Shown: piece after piece, positions 8,191-14,678 of the stretch
Layout: the number at the start of each line of letters is the position of its first letter
How positions within the stretch are numbered: the first letter of the stretch is position 1
Origin: Bacillota bacterium
GTDB taxonomy: Bacteria; Bacillota; Clostridia; Christensenellales; Aristaeellaceae
NCBI GenBank assembly: GCA_023404715.1
Contig: JAEYAR010000007.1
Span: forward strand, 1-29,651
Length of the DNA stretch: 29,651 nt
Reading direction: 5' to 3'
The notes under the pieces: generated by a model
Seen by the model: the letters and a program-made list of their open reading frames with translations, nothing else
The model's database searches: none
Told to the model about the DNA's origin: nothing
Program-made: the position numbers and the translations under genes

Positions 8191-8214
8191 TGCCGCCTCC
8201 TTTCGGAGGCGGCA
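8191..8214. terminator. Bidirectional hairpin between convergent genes
   Basis: TGCCGCCTCC (8191-8200) and GGAGGCGGCA (8205-8214) form a perfect 10-bp G+C-rich stem with a TTTC loop. It lies 10 bp after the MATE stop and 9 bp after the stop of the minus-strand heptad gene. Neither side has a long T run (TAAATCACC on plus, GTTTATTTG on minus), but the position suggests shared termination. Confidence 0.65.
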
Positions 8215-8223
8215 TAAATCACC

Positions 8224-8718
8224 TTACTTTTTCAACAGCTCCAGCTTGCGCTTCTTTTGTTCGATGACGGCACTCGTCTCATCCGTGATCGAAATCAGCA
8301 CTTTCCCTATATCTGCCTCCAGCGTGTCAAACCTGTGGTTCATGTCTGTGCGTAGCTGCTGCACGGCGTCTTCGGTGTGCTGTTGCCTTATGGAGAGTTC
8401 TTTGACCTCGGACTTGAGGTCGTTCATCTCGGACTTGAGGCCGCCGACTTCGGACTTGAGGCCGCCGACTTCGGACTTGAGACCGCCAACCTCGGACTTG
8501 AGGTCGTTCATCTCGGACTTGAGATCGCCGACTTCGGACTTGAGGTCGTTCATCTCGGACTTGAGATCGCCGACCTCGGACTTGAGGTCGTTCATCTCGG
8601 ACTTGAGGCCGCCGACTTCGGACTTGAGATCGCCGACCTCGGACTTGAGGTCCGTGATTTCGGTTTTGATGCCTGTGATCTCGGATAAAATAGTCTGTAA
8701 TATCTCTTTCTCTTCCAT
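8224..8718 (-). CDS. Small coiled-coil protein built of twelve tandem heptads
   Basis: The 164-residue product has a short N-terminal helix, then twelve consecutive 7-residue units (residues 23-106) of the forms DLKSEVG, GLKSEVG and DLKSEMN, then a less repetitive helical tail ending in basic residues (EQKKRKLELLKK). Leu and Val/Met alternate at a and d positions, so a long parallel coiled coil is expected. Several units contain glycine at the last position, which is unusual for a stable coil. There is no signal peptide and no membrane segment. An AAAGGAGG site lies 8 bases upstream of the ATG and a strong promoter precedes it, so the gene is likely real and expressed. No function is recognised; scaffold or oligomerisation roles are only guesses. 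Confidence 0.75.
   Translation of the reverse strand: MEEKEILQTILSEITGIKTEITDLKSEVGDLKSEVGGLKSEMNDLKSEVGDLKSEMNDLKSEVGDLKSEMNDLKSEVGGLKSEVGGLKSEVGGLKSEMNDLKSEVKELSIRQQHTEDAVQQLRTDMNHRFDTLEADIGKVLISITDETSAVIEQKKRKLELLKK
8401..8652. repeat. Twelve 21-bp tandem repeats inside the coiled-coil gene
   Basis: The DNA encoding residues 23-106 consists of twelve 21-bp units with few base differences (on the plus strand the unit reads CTTGAGG followed by GCCGACTTCGGA or GTCGTTCATCTCGGA type variants). Because the period is a multiple of three, copy-number change adds or removes whole heptads without a frameshift. The nearly identical units suggest recent duplication or ongoing slippage. Confidence 0.95.
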
Positions 8719-8747
8719 CGGAGTAGCCTCCTTTAGTTGCTGCCCCT

Positions 8748-8776
8748 ATAATAACATGGCTATGACGGGTTTACAA
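8748..8776 (-). promoter_or_regulatory. Promoter of the coiled-coil gene
   Basis: Reading the minus strand, TTGTAA (8776-8771) is followed after 17 bp by TATTAT (8753-8748), with TGT just upstream giving an extended -10. The start would be near 8741, about 22 nt before the ATG. It is divergent from the T-box promoter about 50 bp away. Confidence 0.65.
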
Positions 8777-8822
8777 GATACAATTTGTTTGTATGTGGCC
8801 TCGGTTTTGCTTTTTTAGCCCC

Positions 8823-8851
8823 TTGACTTTTAGGGGCGGTTATTATATAAT
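8823..8851 (+). promoter_or_regulatory. Sigma-A promoter of the tyrosine T-box operon
   Basis: TTGACT (8823-8828) and TATAAT (8846-8851) are 17 bp apart. The predicted start is near 8858, at the base of the T-box stem I. Together with the leader this explains expression of the aminotransferase-tyrS-yigZ operon. A short inverted repeat (GCCCC 8818-8822, GGGGC 8833-8837) surrounds the -35. Confidence 0.85.
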
Positions 8852-8857
8852 GCCCTC

Positions 8858-9126
8858 ATACTACGCGAGGACGGGAAGAAGTAACCGGGCGGCTGGCCTT
8901 AAGAGAGCTTTCGGTTGGTGGAAGAAAGCGGCGGCGACCGGCGAATACATCCCCGAGCGCGGACCTGAAAGATAGCGAGTAGGGTTCCGGCGGCGCGCCG
9001 CTTACAGCGCAGGCCCGTGTTGGCGGGCCGTGAGGGCTCCTTTCACAAGAAGGCGCCGAACGGAAGTGGTACAGCGGTTACACGCCTTCCGGTACGCAAT
9101 AGCGTGCCGGAAGGCGTTTTGTATTT
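8858..9126 (+). promoter_or_regulatory. T-box riboswitch, tyrosine type (specifier UAC)
   Basis: The leader carries the classical T-box parts. Stem I starts near CGCGAGG; an AGTA motif lies at 8880-8883, AGAGAG at 8902-8907 and the GGTTGGTG apical loop at 8913-8920. The specifier loop reads GAA-UAC-A with UAC at 8946-8948, a tyrosine codon. The T-box element is UGGUACAGCGG (9067-9077), one base away from the usual UGGNACCGCG; its UGGU would pair with ACCA-3', matching the A discriminator of tRNA-Tyr. GAAGGCG (9049-9055) pairs with CGCCTTC (9083-9089) to make the antiterminator, competing with the terminator stem. Uncharged tRNA-Tyr should therefore turn on the downstream genes. Specifier choice agrees with tyrS being in the operon. 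Confidence 0.93.
9082..9126 (+). terminator. Regulated terminator of the T-box
   Basis: A 16-bp stem (9082-9097 with 9102-9117, one T-G pair) with an AATA loop is followed by TTTTGTATTT. Its 5' arm holds the CGCCTTC that also forms the antiterminator, so the two structures are mutually exclusive. Confidence 0.92.
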
Positions 9127-9154
9127 CCGGTAAACTCAGAAGGGAAGTCATAGT

Positions 9155-10345
9155 ATGGCATCAATTGAAACCGTGCAGTTTGCGGAGCGCTTTAACGGTA
9201 TCACGGGCAGCGCCATCCGCGAGATTCTCAAGTACATGACCCGCCCGAACATGATCTCCTTTGGCGGCGGCAACCCGGCGGCCTCCGCATTGGAGGAGGA
9301 CGTCATCGCCGATATCTCACGGGATGTGCTGCTCGCGGACGGCAAACGGATCTTGCAGTATGGCGCGACGGACGGCTACGCCCCGTATAAAGAGGCGGTG
9401 GCAAAATGGGTGAAGGGTCTTGACATCGACTGCGGCCCGGAGGATATCCTGCCGGTGACAGGGTCGACGCAGGGCATCGACTTGCTGGCCAAGGCGCTCA
9501 TCAACCCCGGCGACGTGGTGCTGGTGGAGAGCCCGACGTTCCTTGGCACGCTGCAGGCGTTCAAGCTCTATCAGGCGAAGCTCGTTGCCGTTCAAACGGA
9601 CGAGGGCGGCATCGTGTTGGAGGATCTGGAGCGGCTGATCCGGATGCACCGCCCGAAAATGCTCTATGTAATCCCCTCCTTTCAGAACCCGACGGGCCGC
9701 ACGCTGGCGGCGGACAGGCGCCGGCCTATCGCCGAGATGGCGGAGAAGTACGGCATGGTCGTCATGGAGGACGACCCCTATCGCGATCTGCGCTATGCGG
9801 GCGGGGCGCTACCCTCAATCAAGAGCTACGATCAGGCGGGCTGGGTCGTTCACATGGCCTCCTTTTCCAAACTGATCTCGCCGGGCCTTCGCATCGGCGC
9901 GGCGATCGCGCGTGAGCCGATCCGCCAGAAGCTGATCTTCGGCAAACAGGCTAACGACGTGCATTCTTCAAACCTGACGCAGGCCATCGTCGCGGAATAC
10001 CTGAACCGTGGCTTGATGGAGGGTCACGTGAAGAGCATCTGTCGAAGCTACGCCGTGCAGATGAACCGGATGTTGAAGCATTTAGCATCCTTCCCGGATA
10101 CGCGCTTCACCCGTCCCGAGGGCGGACTGTTCATCTGGGCGGAGCTGCCGGAAAAGATCGATGCTCTGGAGATGATGCCCAAGGCCATCGAGCGCGGCGT
10201 CGCCTACGTGCCGGGCACGCACTTCTACTGCGAGGAGGGCACGCACAAGAACACGATACGCCTCAACTTTTCCAATAGCACGATCGAAAAGATCGACGAG
10301 GGCATGAACATCCTGCGGCAGGTCGTCGAGGCCGAATTGAAATAG
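9155..10345 (+). CDS. PLP-dependent class I/II aminotransferase, probably aromatic
   Basis: The 396-residue protein is a fold-type I aminotransferase of the MocR/LysN/ARO8 branch, acting in the cytosol with pyridoxal phosphate. Seen are QNPTG (N178), EDDPYRDLRY (D207/Y209 region, cofactor ring contacts) and SFSKLISPGLRIG with the Schiff-base lysine K239. There is no N-terminal GntR helix-turn-helix, so it is a free-standing enzyme. Relatives are often annotated 2-aminoadipate or multi-substrate aminotransferases with aromatic activity. The tyrosine T-box upstream and tyrS 49 bp downstream make 4-hydroxyphenylpyruvate to tyrosine the best inferred reaction. The ATG at 9155 follows GAAGGGA shortly after the T-box terminator. 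Confidence 0.9.
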   Translation: MASIETVQFAERFNGITGSAIREILKYMTRPNMISFGGGNPAASALEEDVIADISRDVLLADGKRILQYGATDGYAPYKEAVAKWVKGLDIDCGPEDILPVTGSTQGIDLLAKALINPGDVVLVESPTFLGTLQAFKLYQAKLVAVQTDEGGIVLEDLERLIRMHRPKMLYVIPSFQNPTGRTLAADRRRPIAEMAEKYGMVVMEDDPYRDLRYAGGALPSIKSYDQAGWVVHMASFSKLISPGLRIGAAIAREPIRQKLIFGKQANDVHSSNLTQAIVAEYLNRGLMEGHVKSICRSYAVQMNRMLKHLASFPDTRFTRPEGGLFIWAELPEKIDALEMMPKAIERGVAYVPGTHFYCEEGTHKNTIRLNFSNSTIEKIDEGMNILRQVVEAELK

Positions 10346-10394
10346 AACGCCGCCAAATGGATACCTTAGAATAAGACGACGGAGGTTAAAAGAC

Positions 10395-11618
10395 ATGCAT
10401 ATTCTGGACGTACTCAAAGAGCGGGGCTTTGTGGCCCAGGTAACGTTTGAAGACGAGCTGTACAAGCAATTGGAAGAGCCTACGACGTTTTACGTCGGCT
10501 TTGACCCGACGGCGGATAGCCTGCACATCGGCCACTACATCCCGATCATGGCCATGGCGCACATGCAGCGCGCGGGGCATCGCCCGATCGCCCTGATGGG
10601 CGGCGGCACCGGCATGATCGGCGACCCCAGCGGCAAGAGCGACCTGCGCAGGGTGCTCACGACCGAGGACATCGACCACAACGTAAACTGCATCAAGCGG
10701 CAGATGGGCCGTTTCCTCGACTTTTCCGAGGGCAAGGCGTTCATCGCCAACAACGCGGACTGGCTGCGAAGCCTCAACTACATCGACTTCATGCGCGAGA
10801 TCGGCGTATACTTTTCGGTCAACCGCATGCTGACGGCGGATTGCTACAAGAAGCGCCTGGAAAAAGGGCTTACGTTCCTCGAGTTTACGTACATGCTGAT
10901 GCAGAGCTACGACTTCCTCGTGCTGTTCCGCCAGCACGGCTGCCGGCTGCAGCTGGGCGGCGACGATCAATGGAGCAACATGCTCTCCGGCGCGGACCTC
11001 ATCCGCCGCAAGGAGCGCGAGAGCGCGTTTGCGCTCACGTTCCAGCTGCTGCTCACGCACGACGGGCGCAAGATGGGCAAGACCGAGGCGGGCGCCCTGT
11101 GGCTGGACGCGGAGCGCACCAGCCCATACGACTTCTACCAGTACTGGCGCAATGTGGACGATCAGGATGTGCAAAAATGCCTCGCGCTGCTGACGTTCCT
11201 GCCGATGGACGAGGTGCGCCGCCTGGGCGCGCTCAAGGACAGCGGCATCAATGAGGCCAAGAAGGTGCTCGCCTATGAGGTGACAAAGCTGGTGCACGGC
11301 GAGGAAGAGGCGGGCAAGGCGCAGGAGGCGGCGGCGTCGCTCTTCGGCGGCGGCGCGCTCGCAGGCAGCGTGCCTACGACGCAGATCACCGCCGCGCAAC
11401 TCGCGGAGGACGCCCGCGTGACGACCATCGCTTTCCTGTGCGGCCTTTGCGCTTCCAAGGGCGAGGCGCGCAAGCTCGTGCAGGGCGGCGGCCTCACCAT
11501 CGGAGAAGAAAAGGTCAGCGACGTCAACGCGGTACTCACAGCCGAACAGATCGACGGAGAGGGCATCCTGCTACGCAAGGGCAAGAAGAGCTACCACCGC
11601 GTTGTACTCAAGGCCTGA
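10395..11618 (+). CDS. tyrS: Tyrosyl-tRNA synthetase
   Basis: This class Ic enzyme charges tRNA-Tyr with tyrosine using ATP; bacterial forms are homodimers. The 407 residues contain the HIGH signature at 44-47, GDPSGKSD of the catalytic domain (about 76-83), the tyrosine-site segment QLGGDDQWSN near 186-195, and the second signature as KMGKT (226-230), the normal TyrRS variant of KMSKS. The C-terminus ends in an S4-like RNA-binding domain (roughly residues 340-407) with GEARKLVQGGGLTIGEEKV. The ATG at 10395 follows a GGAGG site. The gene is second in a T-box operon for its own tRNA, a common autoregulatory design in Bacillota. Confidence 0.97.
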   Translation: MHILDVLKERGFVAQVTFEDELYKQLEEPTTFYVGFDPTADSLHIGHYIPIMAMAHMQRAGHRPIALMGGGTGMIGDPSGKSDLRRVLTTEDIDHNVNCIKRQMGRFLDFSEGKAFIANNADWLRSLNYIDFMREIGVYFSVNRMLTADCYKKRLEKGLTFLEFTYMLMQSYDFLVLFRQHGCRLQLGGDDQWSNMLSGADLIRRKERESAFALTFQLLLTHDGRKMGKTEAGALWLDAERTSPYDFYQYWRNVDDQDVQKCLALLTFLPMDEVRRLGALKDSGINEAKKVLAYEVTKLVHGEEEAGKAQEAAASLFGGGALAGSVPTTQITAAQLAEDARVTTIAFLCGLCASKGEARKLVQGGGLTIGEEKVSDVNAVLTAEQIDGEGILLRKGKKSYHRVVLKA

Positions 11619-11619
11619 C

Positions 11620-12267
11620 ATGGCTGTACTCGCTTATAAGACGCTGCGTACGCGCGGCGAGCGTGAATTCATCATCAACAAAAGCCGCTTTATCGGGTAT
11701 GGCGCGCCCTGCGGTACGGAGGAGGAGGCGCTCGCCTTCCTCGCAGAGATTCGCGCGAAGCATAAGGACGCAAGCCACAACTGCTACGCTTACATCATCG
11801 GGCAAAACGCCGGCATCATGCGCTATTCGGACGACGGCGAGCCCGGCGGCACGGCGGGCCTGCCCATCATCGAGGTGATGAAGGCGCGCGGCGTGGTGAA
11901 CTGCGCCGTGGTGGTGACGCGCTACTTCGGCGGCGTCCTGTTGGGCGCGGGCGGCCTCGTGCGCGCCTATGCCCAGGGCAGCAAGGAGGCGCTGAACGCC
12001 GCCGGCGTGGTGACGATGGAGATGTCGAAAAAACACTTGGTCGAGGTGGATTACCCGACCTGGCAGCGGCTGGAGTACTTTTTAAGGAGCGCACCCTGCC
12101 GCCTGGAGGGAACGGAATTCACCGATCGGGTGACGACGAACCTTCTCGTGCGAAAGTCGGACGAGGAGCTGCTGTTGCAGGAGATCGCCCGCGTATGCGA
12201 CGGCAGGGTGGAGACCCTGGAGGACGGGGCCTGCTATTGCCCGTGGGATGAGGAGACGGAGGGGTGA
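11620..12267 (+). CDS. yigZ: YigZ/IMPACT family protein
   Basis: The 215-residue product has the UPF0029/IMPACT N-terminal domain, with family motifs SHNCYAYIIG, RYSDDGEPGGTAGLP and VVVTRYFGGVLLGAGGLVRAY, and a shorter C-terminal DUF1949-like domain starting near residue 135. In eukaryotes IMPACT proteins modulate Gcn2; the bacterial role is unknown, with nucleic-acid or ribosome binding proposed. The start at ATG 11620 lies one base after the tyrS stop, indicating translational coupling; an in-frame TTG at 11602 overlapping tyrS is less likely. It probably shares the T-box operon, although whether that link is functional is unknown. Confidence 0.93.
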   Translation: MAVLAYKTLRTRGEREFIINKSRFIGYGAPCGTEEEALAFLAEIRAKHKDASHNCYAYIIGQNAGIMRYSDDGEPGGTAGLPIIEVMKARGVVNCAVVVTRYFGGVLLGAGGLVRAYAQGSKEALNAAGVVTMEMSKKHLVEVDYPTWQRLEYFLRSAPCRLEGTEFTDRVTTNLLVRKSDEELLLQEIARVCDGRVETLEDGACYCPWDEETEG

Positions 12268-12308
12268 AGGCCGCGTGCGCCCTGTGATGCACGGGCCTTC
12301 TACTTTCC
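12266..12308 (+). terminator. Terminator at the end of the tyrS-yigZ operon
   Basis: GAAGGCC (12266-12272), beginning inside the yigZ stop codon, pairs with GGCCTTC (12294-12300). The stem is extended inwards by CGTGC (12274-12278) with GCACG (12289-12293), one bulged G and a 10-nt loop. The tail TACTTTCC is only modestly T-rich, so termination may be partial. Confidence 0.55.
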
Positions 12309-12336
12309 TCTGGCAGGGGATTCATTGAATAAGGCT

Positions 12337-12402
12337 ACGCTTGACGACCCCAGAAGAAAGAAGCACGATCGTGCAGTTCTTTTAGAGGAGGTCGTCAAGC
12401 GT
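12337..12402 (+). ncRNA. Long nested stem-loop, possible structured RNA
   Basis: Three nested inverted repeats share one axis: ACGCTTGACGACC (12337-12349) with GGTCGTCAAGCGT (12390-12402), AAAGAA (12357-12362) with TTCTTT (12377-12382), and the perfect 12-base palindrome GCACGATCGTGC (12363-12374). A TCTTTTT run follows at 12405-12411. The whole would fold as a 66-nt hairpin with two internal loops. It could be a second terminator after yigZ, a leader element of the small ORF that follows, or a small repeat element. No conserved family is recognised. Confidence 0.5.
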
Positions 12403-12501
12403 GGTCTTTTTAACTTTGTCCGTTTACCTCAAAATATTTTTTCCCTTTTTGAGTCCAAACTACCGCATCGTGCGTCTAAGAGGATGAAAGGAGGTCGGGC
12501 G

Positions 12502-12609
12502 ATGAATACGCAGTCGCAAAACTGCGTTTTGCTCCGGAAAAAGTCGTGCCCGCCCGGCAAAGCCGAGCGATACGATTACAGTCTTGCAGACGGCTTTGAG
12601 TTTGTCTGA
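12502..12609 (+). CDS. Candidate 35-residue small protein
   Basis: An AAAGGAGG site (12487-12494) stands 7 bases before ATG 12502, one of the best ribosome binding sites in the window, and the frame closes with TGA at 12607-12609. The peptide begins MNTQSQNCVLLRKK and ends RYDYSLADGFEFV; it has two cysteines, a basic first half and an acidic/aromatic second half, with no membrane segment. A perfect terminator follows within 30 bp, so a short transcript with this ORF as its only content is likely. Codons 3-9 contain an inverted repeat (ACGCAGT / ACTGCGT) that could form a hairpin just inside the coding region. The protein is not recognised. A larger TTG-started frame from 12325 runs through the upstream hairpin and is less plausible. 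Confidence 0.5.
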   Translation: MNTQSQNCVLLRKKSCPPGKAERYDYSLADGFEFV

Positions 12610-12634
12610 TTTCGCTGGGTTTGTCAACGATCTG

Positions 12635-12665
12635 GGGCCGGCGACATAGCCGGCCCTTGTCTTTT
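12635..12665 (+). terminator. Intrinsic terminator after the 35-residue ORF
   Basis: GGGCCGGC (12635-12642) and GCCGGCCC (12649-12656) form a perfect 8-bp stem with a 6-nt loop, followed by TTGTCTTTT. The T-rich tail is on the plus-strand side, so it mainly serves the small ORF. It also lies just beyond the 3' end of the convergent minus-strand enolase-superfamily gene and could stop that transcript too. Confidence 0.8.
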
Positions 12666-12679
12666 GATATGCGCGTTTT

Positions 12680-13786
12680 CTATATTTCTTGGCCCCAGAT
12701 GAGGTCCATGCCAAATCCGGGCGCTTCGGGGACGAACATACGCCCATCTGCAAGCGCATAGCCGGAGAAGTCGACGCCCTCCGTCTCGTCTACGACGCCC
12801 TCGATCGCGTCGACCTGCGCGTACGCGGCGGCAAAAGCGGCCGTGTAGTGCGTCTTAAGCTTATAGCCCCAGTTATGGGGCGATACGAGCGCACCCTGCG
12901 CTTGCGCCCGCTGGATGGTCCTTCGCCAGGCGGTGAAGCCCCAGCCCTGGATGTCCATCTGCAGCACGTCGAGCAGCCCCTTCTCGTGCAGGGTAAAGAG
13001 CAGCTCCTCATCCGGCCAGGATTCTCCGTCCGCGATGAGCGTGGCAGGCGAGCGCTTCATCAGGTGTTCGCGCAGGATGCGCAGGTCGCGCTCGTTTTCG
13101 CGAAACGGCTCCTCGATCCAATACAGGCCGATGTCCGCGACCTGGTCGATGTACTCCTTGATCGTTTCAGGCGTGTATTGGTCGTTGGCGTCCACCATAA
13201 TACGGCTGTCGGGGAACGCCTCCTTGACCAGGCGCGTGACCTCGATATCGCGCTTGATGCCCTCGCGCAGGGGCATCCATTTGGGCCCGCGCCCGATCTT
13301 CAGCTTGAATGTTCGGTAGCCGAGCGCCCAGTCCGCCCGGCACTCCTCGAGGATGGCCTTGAGGCCGCCGGGGGTACTGTCCGGGCTGATGTCATCCATG
13401 AGGATTGCGCCGTCGTAGCAGCGCACGGGGTTTTGCCCGCCGTTCCCGAGCATGCGATAGACGGGCTTGTTCAGAATGACGCCCGCCAGGTCGTGCAGTG
13501 CAAAGTCAAAAGGGGCGAGCGCGGGATTTAAAATCCCGGTGTCAGGATCGATCAACTCACCTACGGGCTTTTGCAGTACGAGCGCGTCGATGGATTTGTC
13601 CTGTTGGTAGAAGGCGCCGGGGGCGAGGCCCCAGCCACAAGCGCCTTGGTCGGTCCGCAGCACCTTGACGGCGAATTCATCGCCGTAGGCGTGCTCGGCA
13701 CGCCGGGCATTCTTGCCGTTCAGGCGGGTAAAACGGTTGCGAACCTTGAGCGTTTGTACGGACTGTACGATGTGATTGCAGAACAT
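12680..13786 (-). CDS. Enolase-superfamily (mandelate racemase/muconate lactonising) enzyme
   Basis: The 368-residue protein has the MR/MLE two-domain layout: an N-terminal capping domain (about 1-115) and a TIM barrel. Visible active-site elements are the KxK motif FKLKIG (K161, K163), metal-ligand candidates D199 in MVDAND, E225/E226 in WIEEPF and D253/E255 in ADGES, and H304 in SPHNWGYK. Family members abstract a proton alpha to a carboxylate, as sugar-acid dehydratases, cycloisomerases or racemases. The exact reaction is not decidable here. It is the last gene of the CUT1 transporter operon, 41 bp after a permease, so it probably acts on an imported sugar acid. The ATG at 13786 follows AGGGAGG; an upstream extension to 13942 would overlap the permease gene. 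Confidence 0.88.
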   Translation of the reverse strand: MFCNHIVQSVQTLKVRNRFTRLNGKNARRAEHAYGDEFAVKVLRTDQGACGWGLAPGAFYQQDKSIDALVLQKPVGELIDPDTGILNPALAPFDFALHDLAGVILNKPVYRMLGNGGQNPVRCYDGAILMDDISPDSTPGGLKAILEECRADWALGYRTFKLKIGRGPKWMPLREGIKRDIEVTRLVKEAFPDSRIMVDANDQYTPETIKEYIDQVADIGLYWIEEPFRENERDLRILREHLMKRSPATLIADGESWPDEELLFTLHEKGLLDVLQMDIQGWGFTAWRRTIQRAQAQGALVSPHNWGYKLKTHYTAAFAAAYAQVDAIEGVVDETEGVDFSGYALADGRMFVPEAPGFGMDLIWGQEI

Positions 13787-13827
13787 GAAGGTTACCTCCC
13801 TACTGATTGAATGCGTCGCCTGCGCGC

Positions 13828-14676
13828 TCAGCCCTTCAGGCCGGAGGTGGCGATGCCCCCCACAAAGTATTTTTGTAAGCAGAGAAAGACGGCGATGCAC
13901 GGTAGCATGGATACGAGCGACATCGCCAGGATATTGGGCCATTCGATGCGCGCCGTGCCATCGATCGCCATGCGCAGGCCAAGGGATACGGTGTAATTAG
14001 AGACGGACGAGATGTAGATGTACTGCGACATGAAGTCATTCCACGTCCAGATGAATTGAAAGATCGCGGCGGAGATTACCGCGGGCATGCAAAGGGGCAT
14101 GAGCACGTAGATCAGCGTGCCCATCGCGCCGCACCCGTCAATGGTGGCGGCTTCGTCCAGCTCGACCGGCAGACCGCGGAGAAACTGCACGAACATGTAG
14201 ACGAAGAAGGAGGAGGTGGCGAAAAGCGACGGCATCCAGAAGGGCATATAGGTATTGACCCAACCCAAATTCATGTAGAGCAGATAACGCGGGATGATCA
14301 GCACGGAGGCCGGCAGCATCATCAGCGCCATCATCAGCGAAAAACATAGTTTTTTGCCAGGGAAGTCGAAACGGCTAAAGCCATAGGCGACGCAAAGGCT
14401 GGAGAGGATCGTGAACAGCACGCAGGGCAGCGTCAGCTTGAATGAATTGAGGATATACGTGCCGAACGTGTATTGCCCCGCTCCTTTCCAACCGTTGAGA
14501 TAGCCGTCCAGGCTGAAATGCTCAGGCAGAAGGCCGTAGGCGCCGAAGATTTCGTTGTTCGTCTTGAACGATGCGAAGAACATGTAGACCAGCGGGAAGA
14601 TCAGCACGAGTCCCAGCAGGATCAAAAAGAGGTAGTGTACGGAGCGCACGATACCGCGGCGGATTGTTTTTTGCAT
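13828..14676 (-). CDS. CUT1 carbohydrate ABC transporter permease, MalG type
   Basis: This 282-residue inner-membrane subunit has six predicted transmembrane helices, starting near residue 12 (HYLFLILLGLVLIFPLVYMF). The cytoplasmic EAA loop that docks the ATPase reads ELDEAATIDGCGAMGTLIYV, and the protein ends shortly after a final hydrophobic helix, as in MalG/AraQ-type permeases. It pairs with the permease gene whose stop lies two bases upstream of this start, indicating tight coupling. The ATG at 14676 has GGGAGG about 8 bases before it and is preferred over an extension that overlaps the neighbour. The substrate cannot be told from the sequence. Confidence 0.94.
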   Translation of the reverse strand: MQKTIRRGIVRSVHYLFLILLGLVLIFPLVYMFFASFKTNNEIFGAYGLLPEHFSLDGYLNGWKGAGQYTFGTYILNSFKLTLPCVLFTILSSLCVAYGFSRFDFPGKKLCFSLMMALMMLPASVLIIPRYLLYMNLGWVNTYMPFWMPSLFATSSFFVYMFVQFLRGLPVELDEAATIDGCGAMGTLIYVLMPLCMPAVISAAIFQFIWTWNDFMSQYIYISSVSNYTVSLGLRMAIDGTARIEWPNILAMSLVSMLPCIAVFLCLQKYFVGGIATSGLKG

Positions 14677-14678
14677 GC

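Noticed and set aside
8401..8652. Possible CRISPR array
   Set aside because: Units are contiguous 21-bp tandem repeats with no spacers and they encode a heptad protein.
8246..8818. Plus-strand frame of 190 codons through the heptad repeats
   Set aside because: The 21-bp period keeps several frames open by default; the minus-strand frame has the promoter, ribosome binding site and coiled-coil logic.
8818..8837. Small inverted repeat around the T-box operon -35
   Set aside because: Only 5 bp per arm; too weak to call an operator, and T-box control already explains regulation.
12325..12501. 94-codon TTG-started frame covering the small ORF
   Set aside because: Its first half runs through the nested hairpin, lacks a ribosome binding site and has random-looking composition; the ATG at 12502 has an ideal site.
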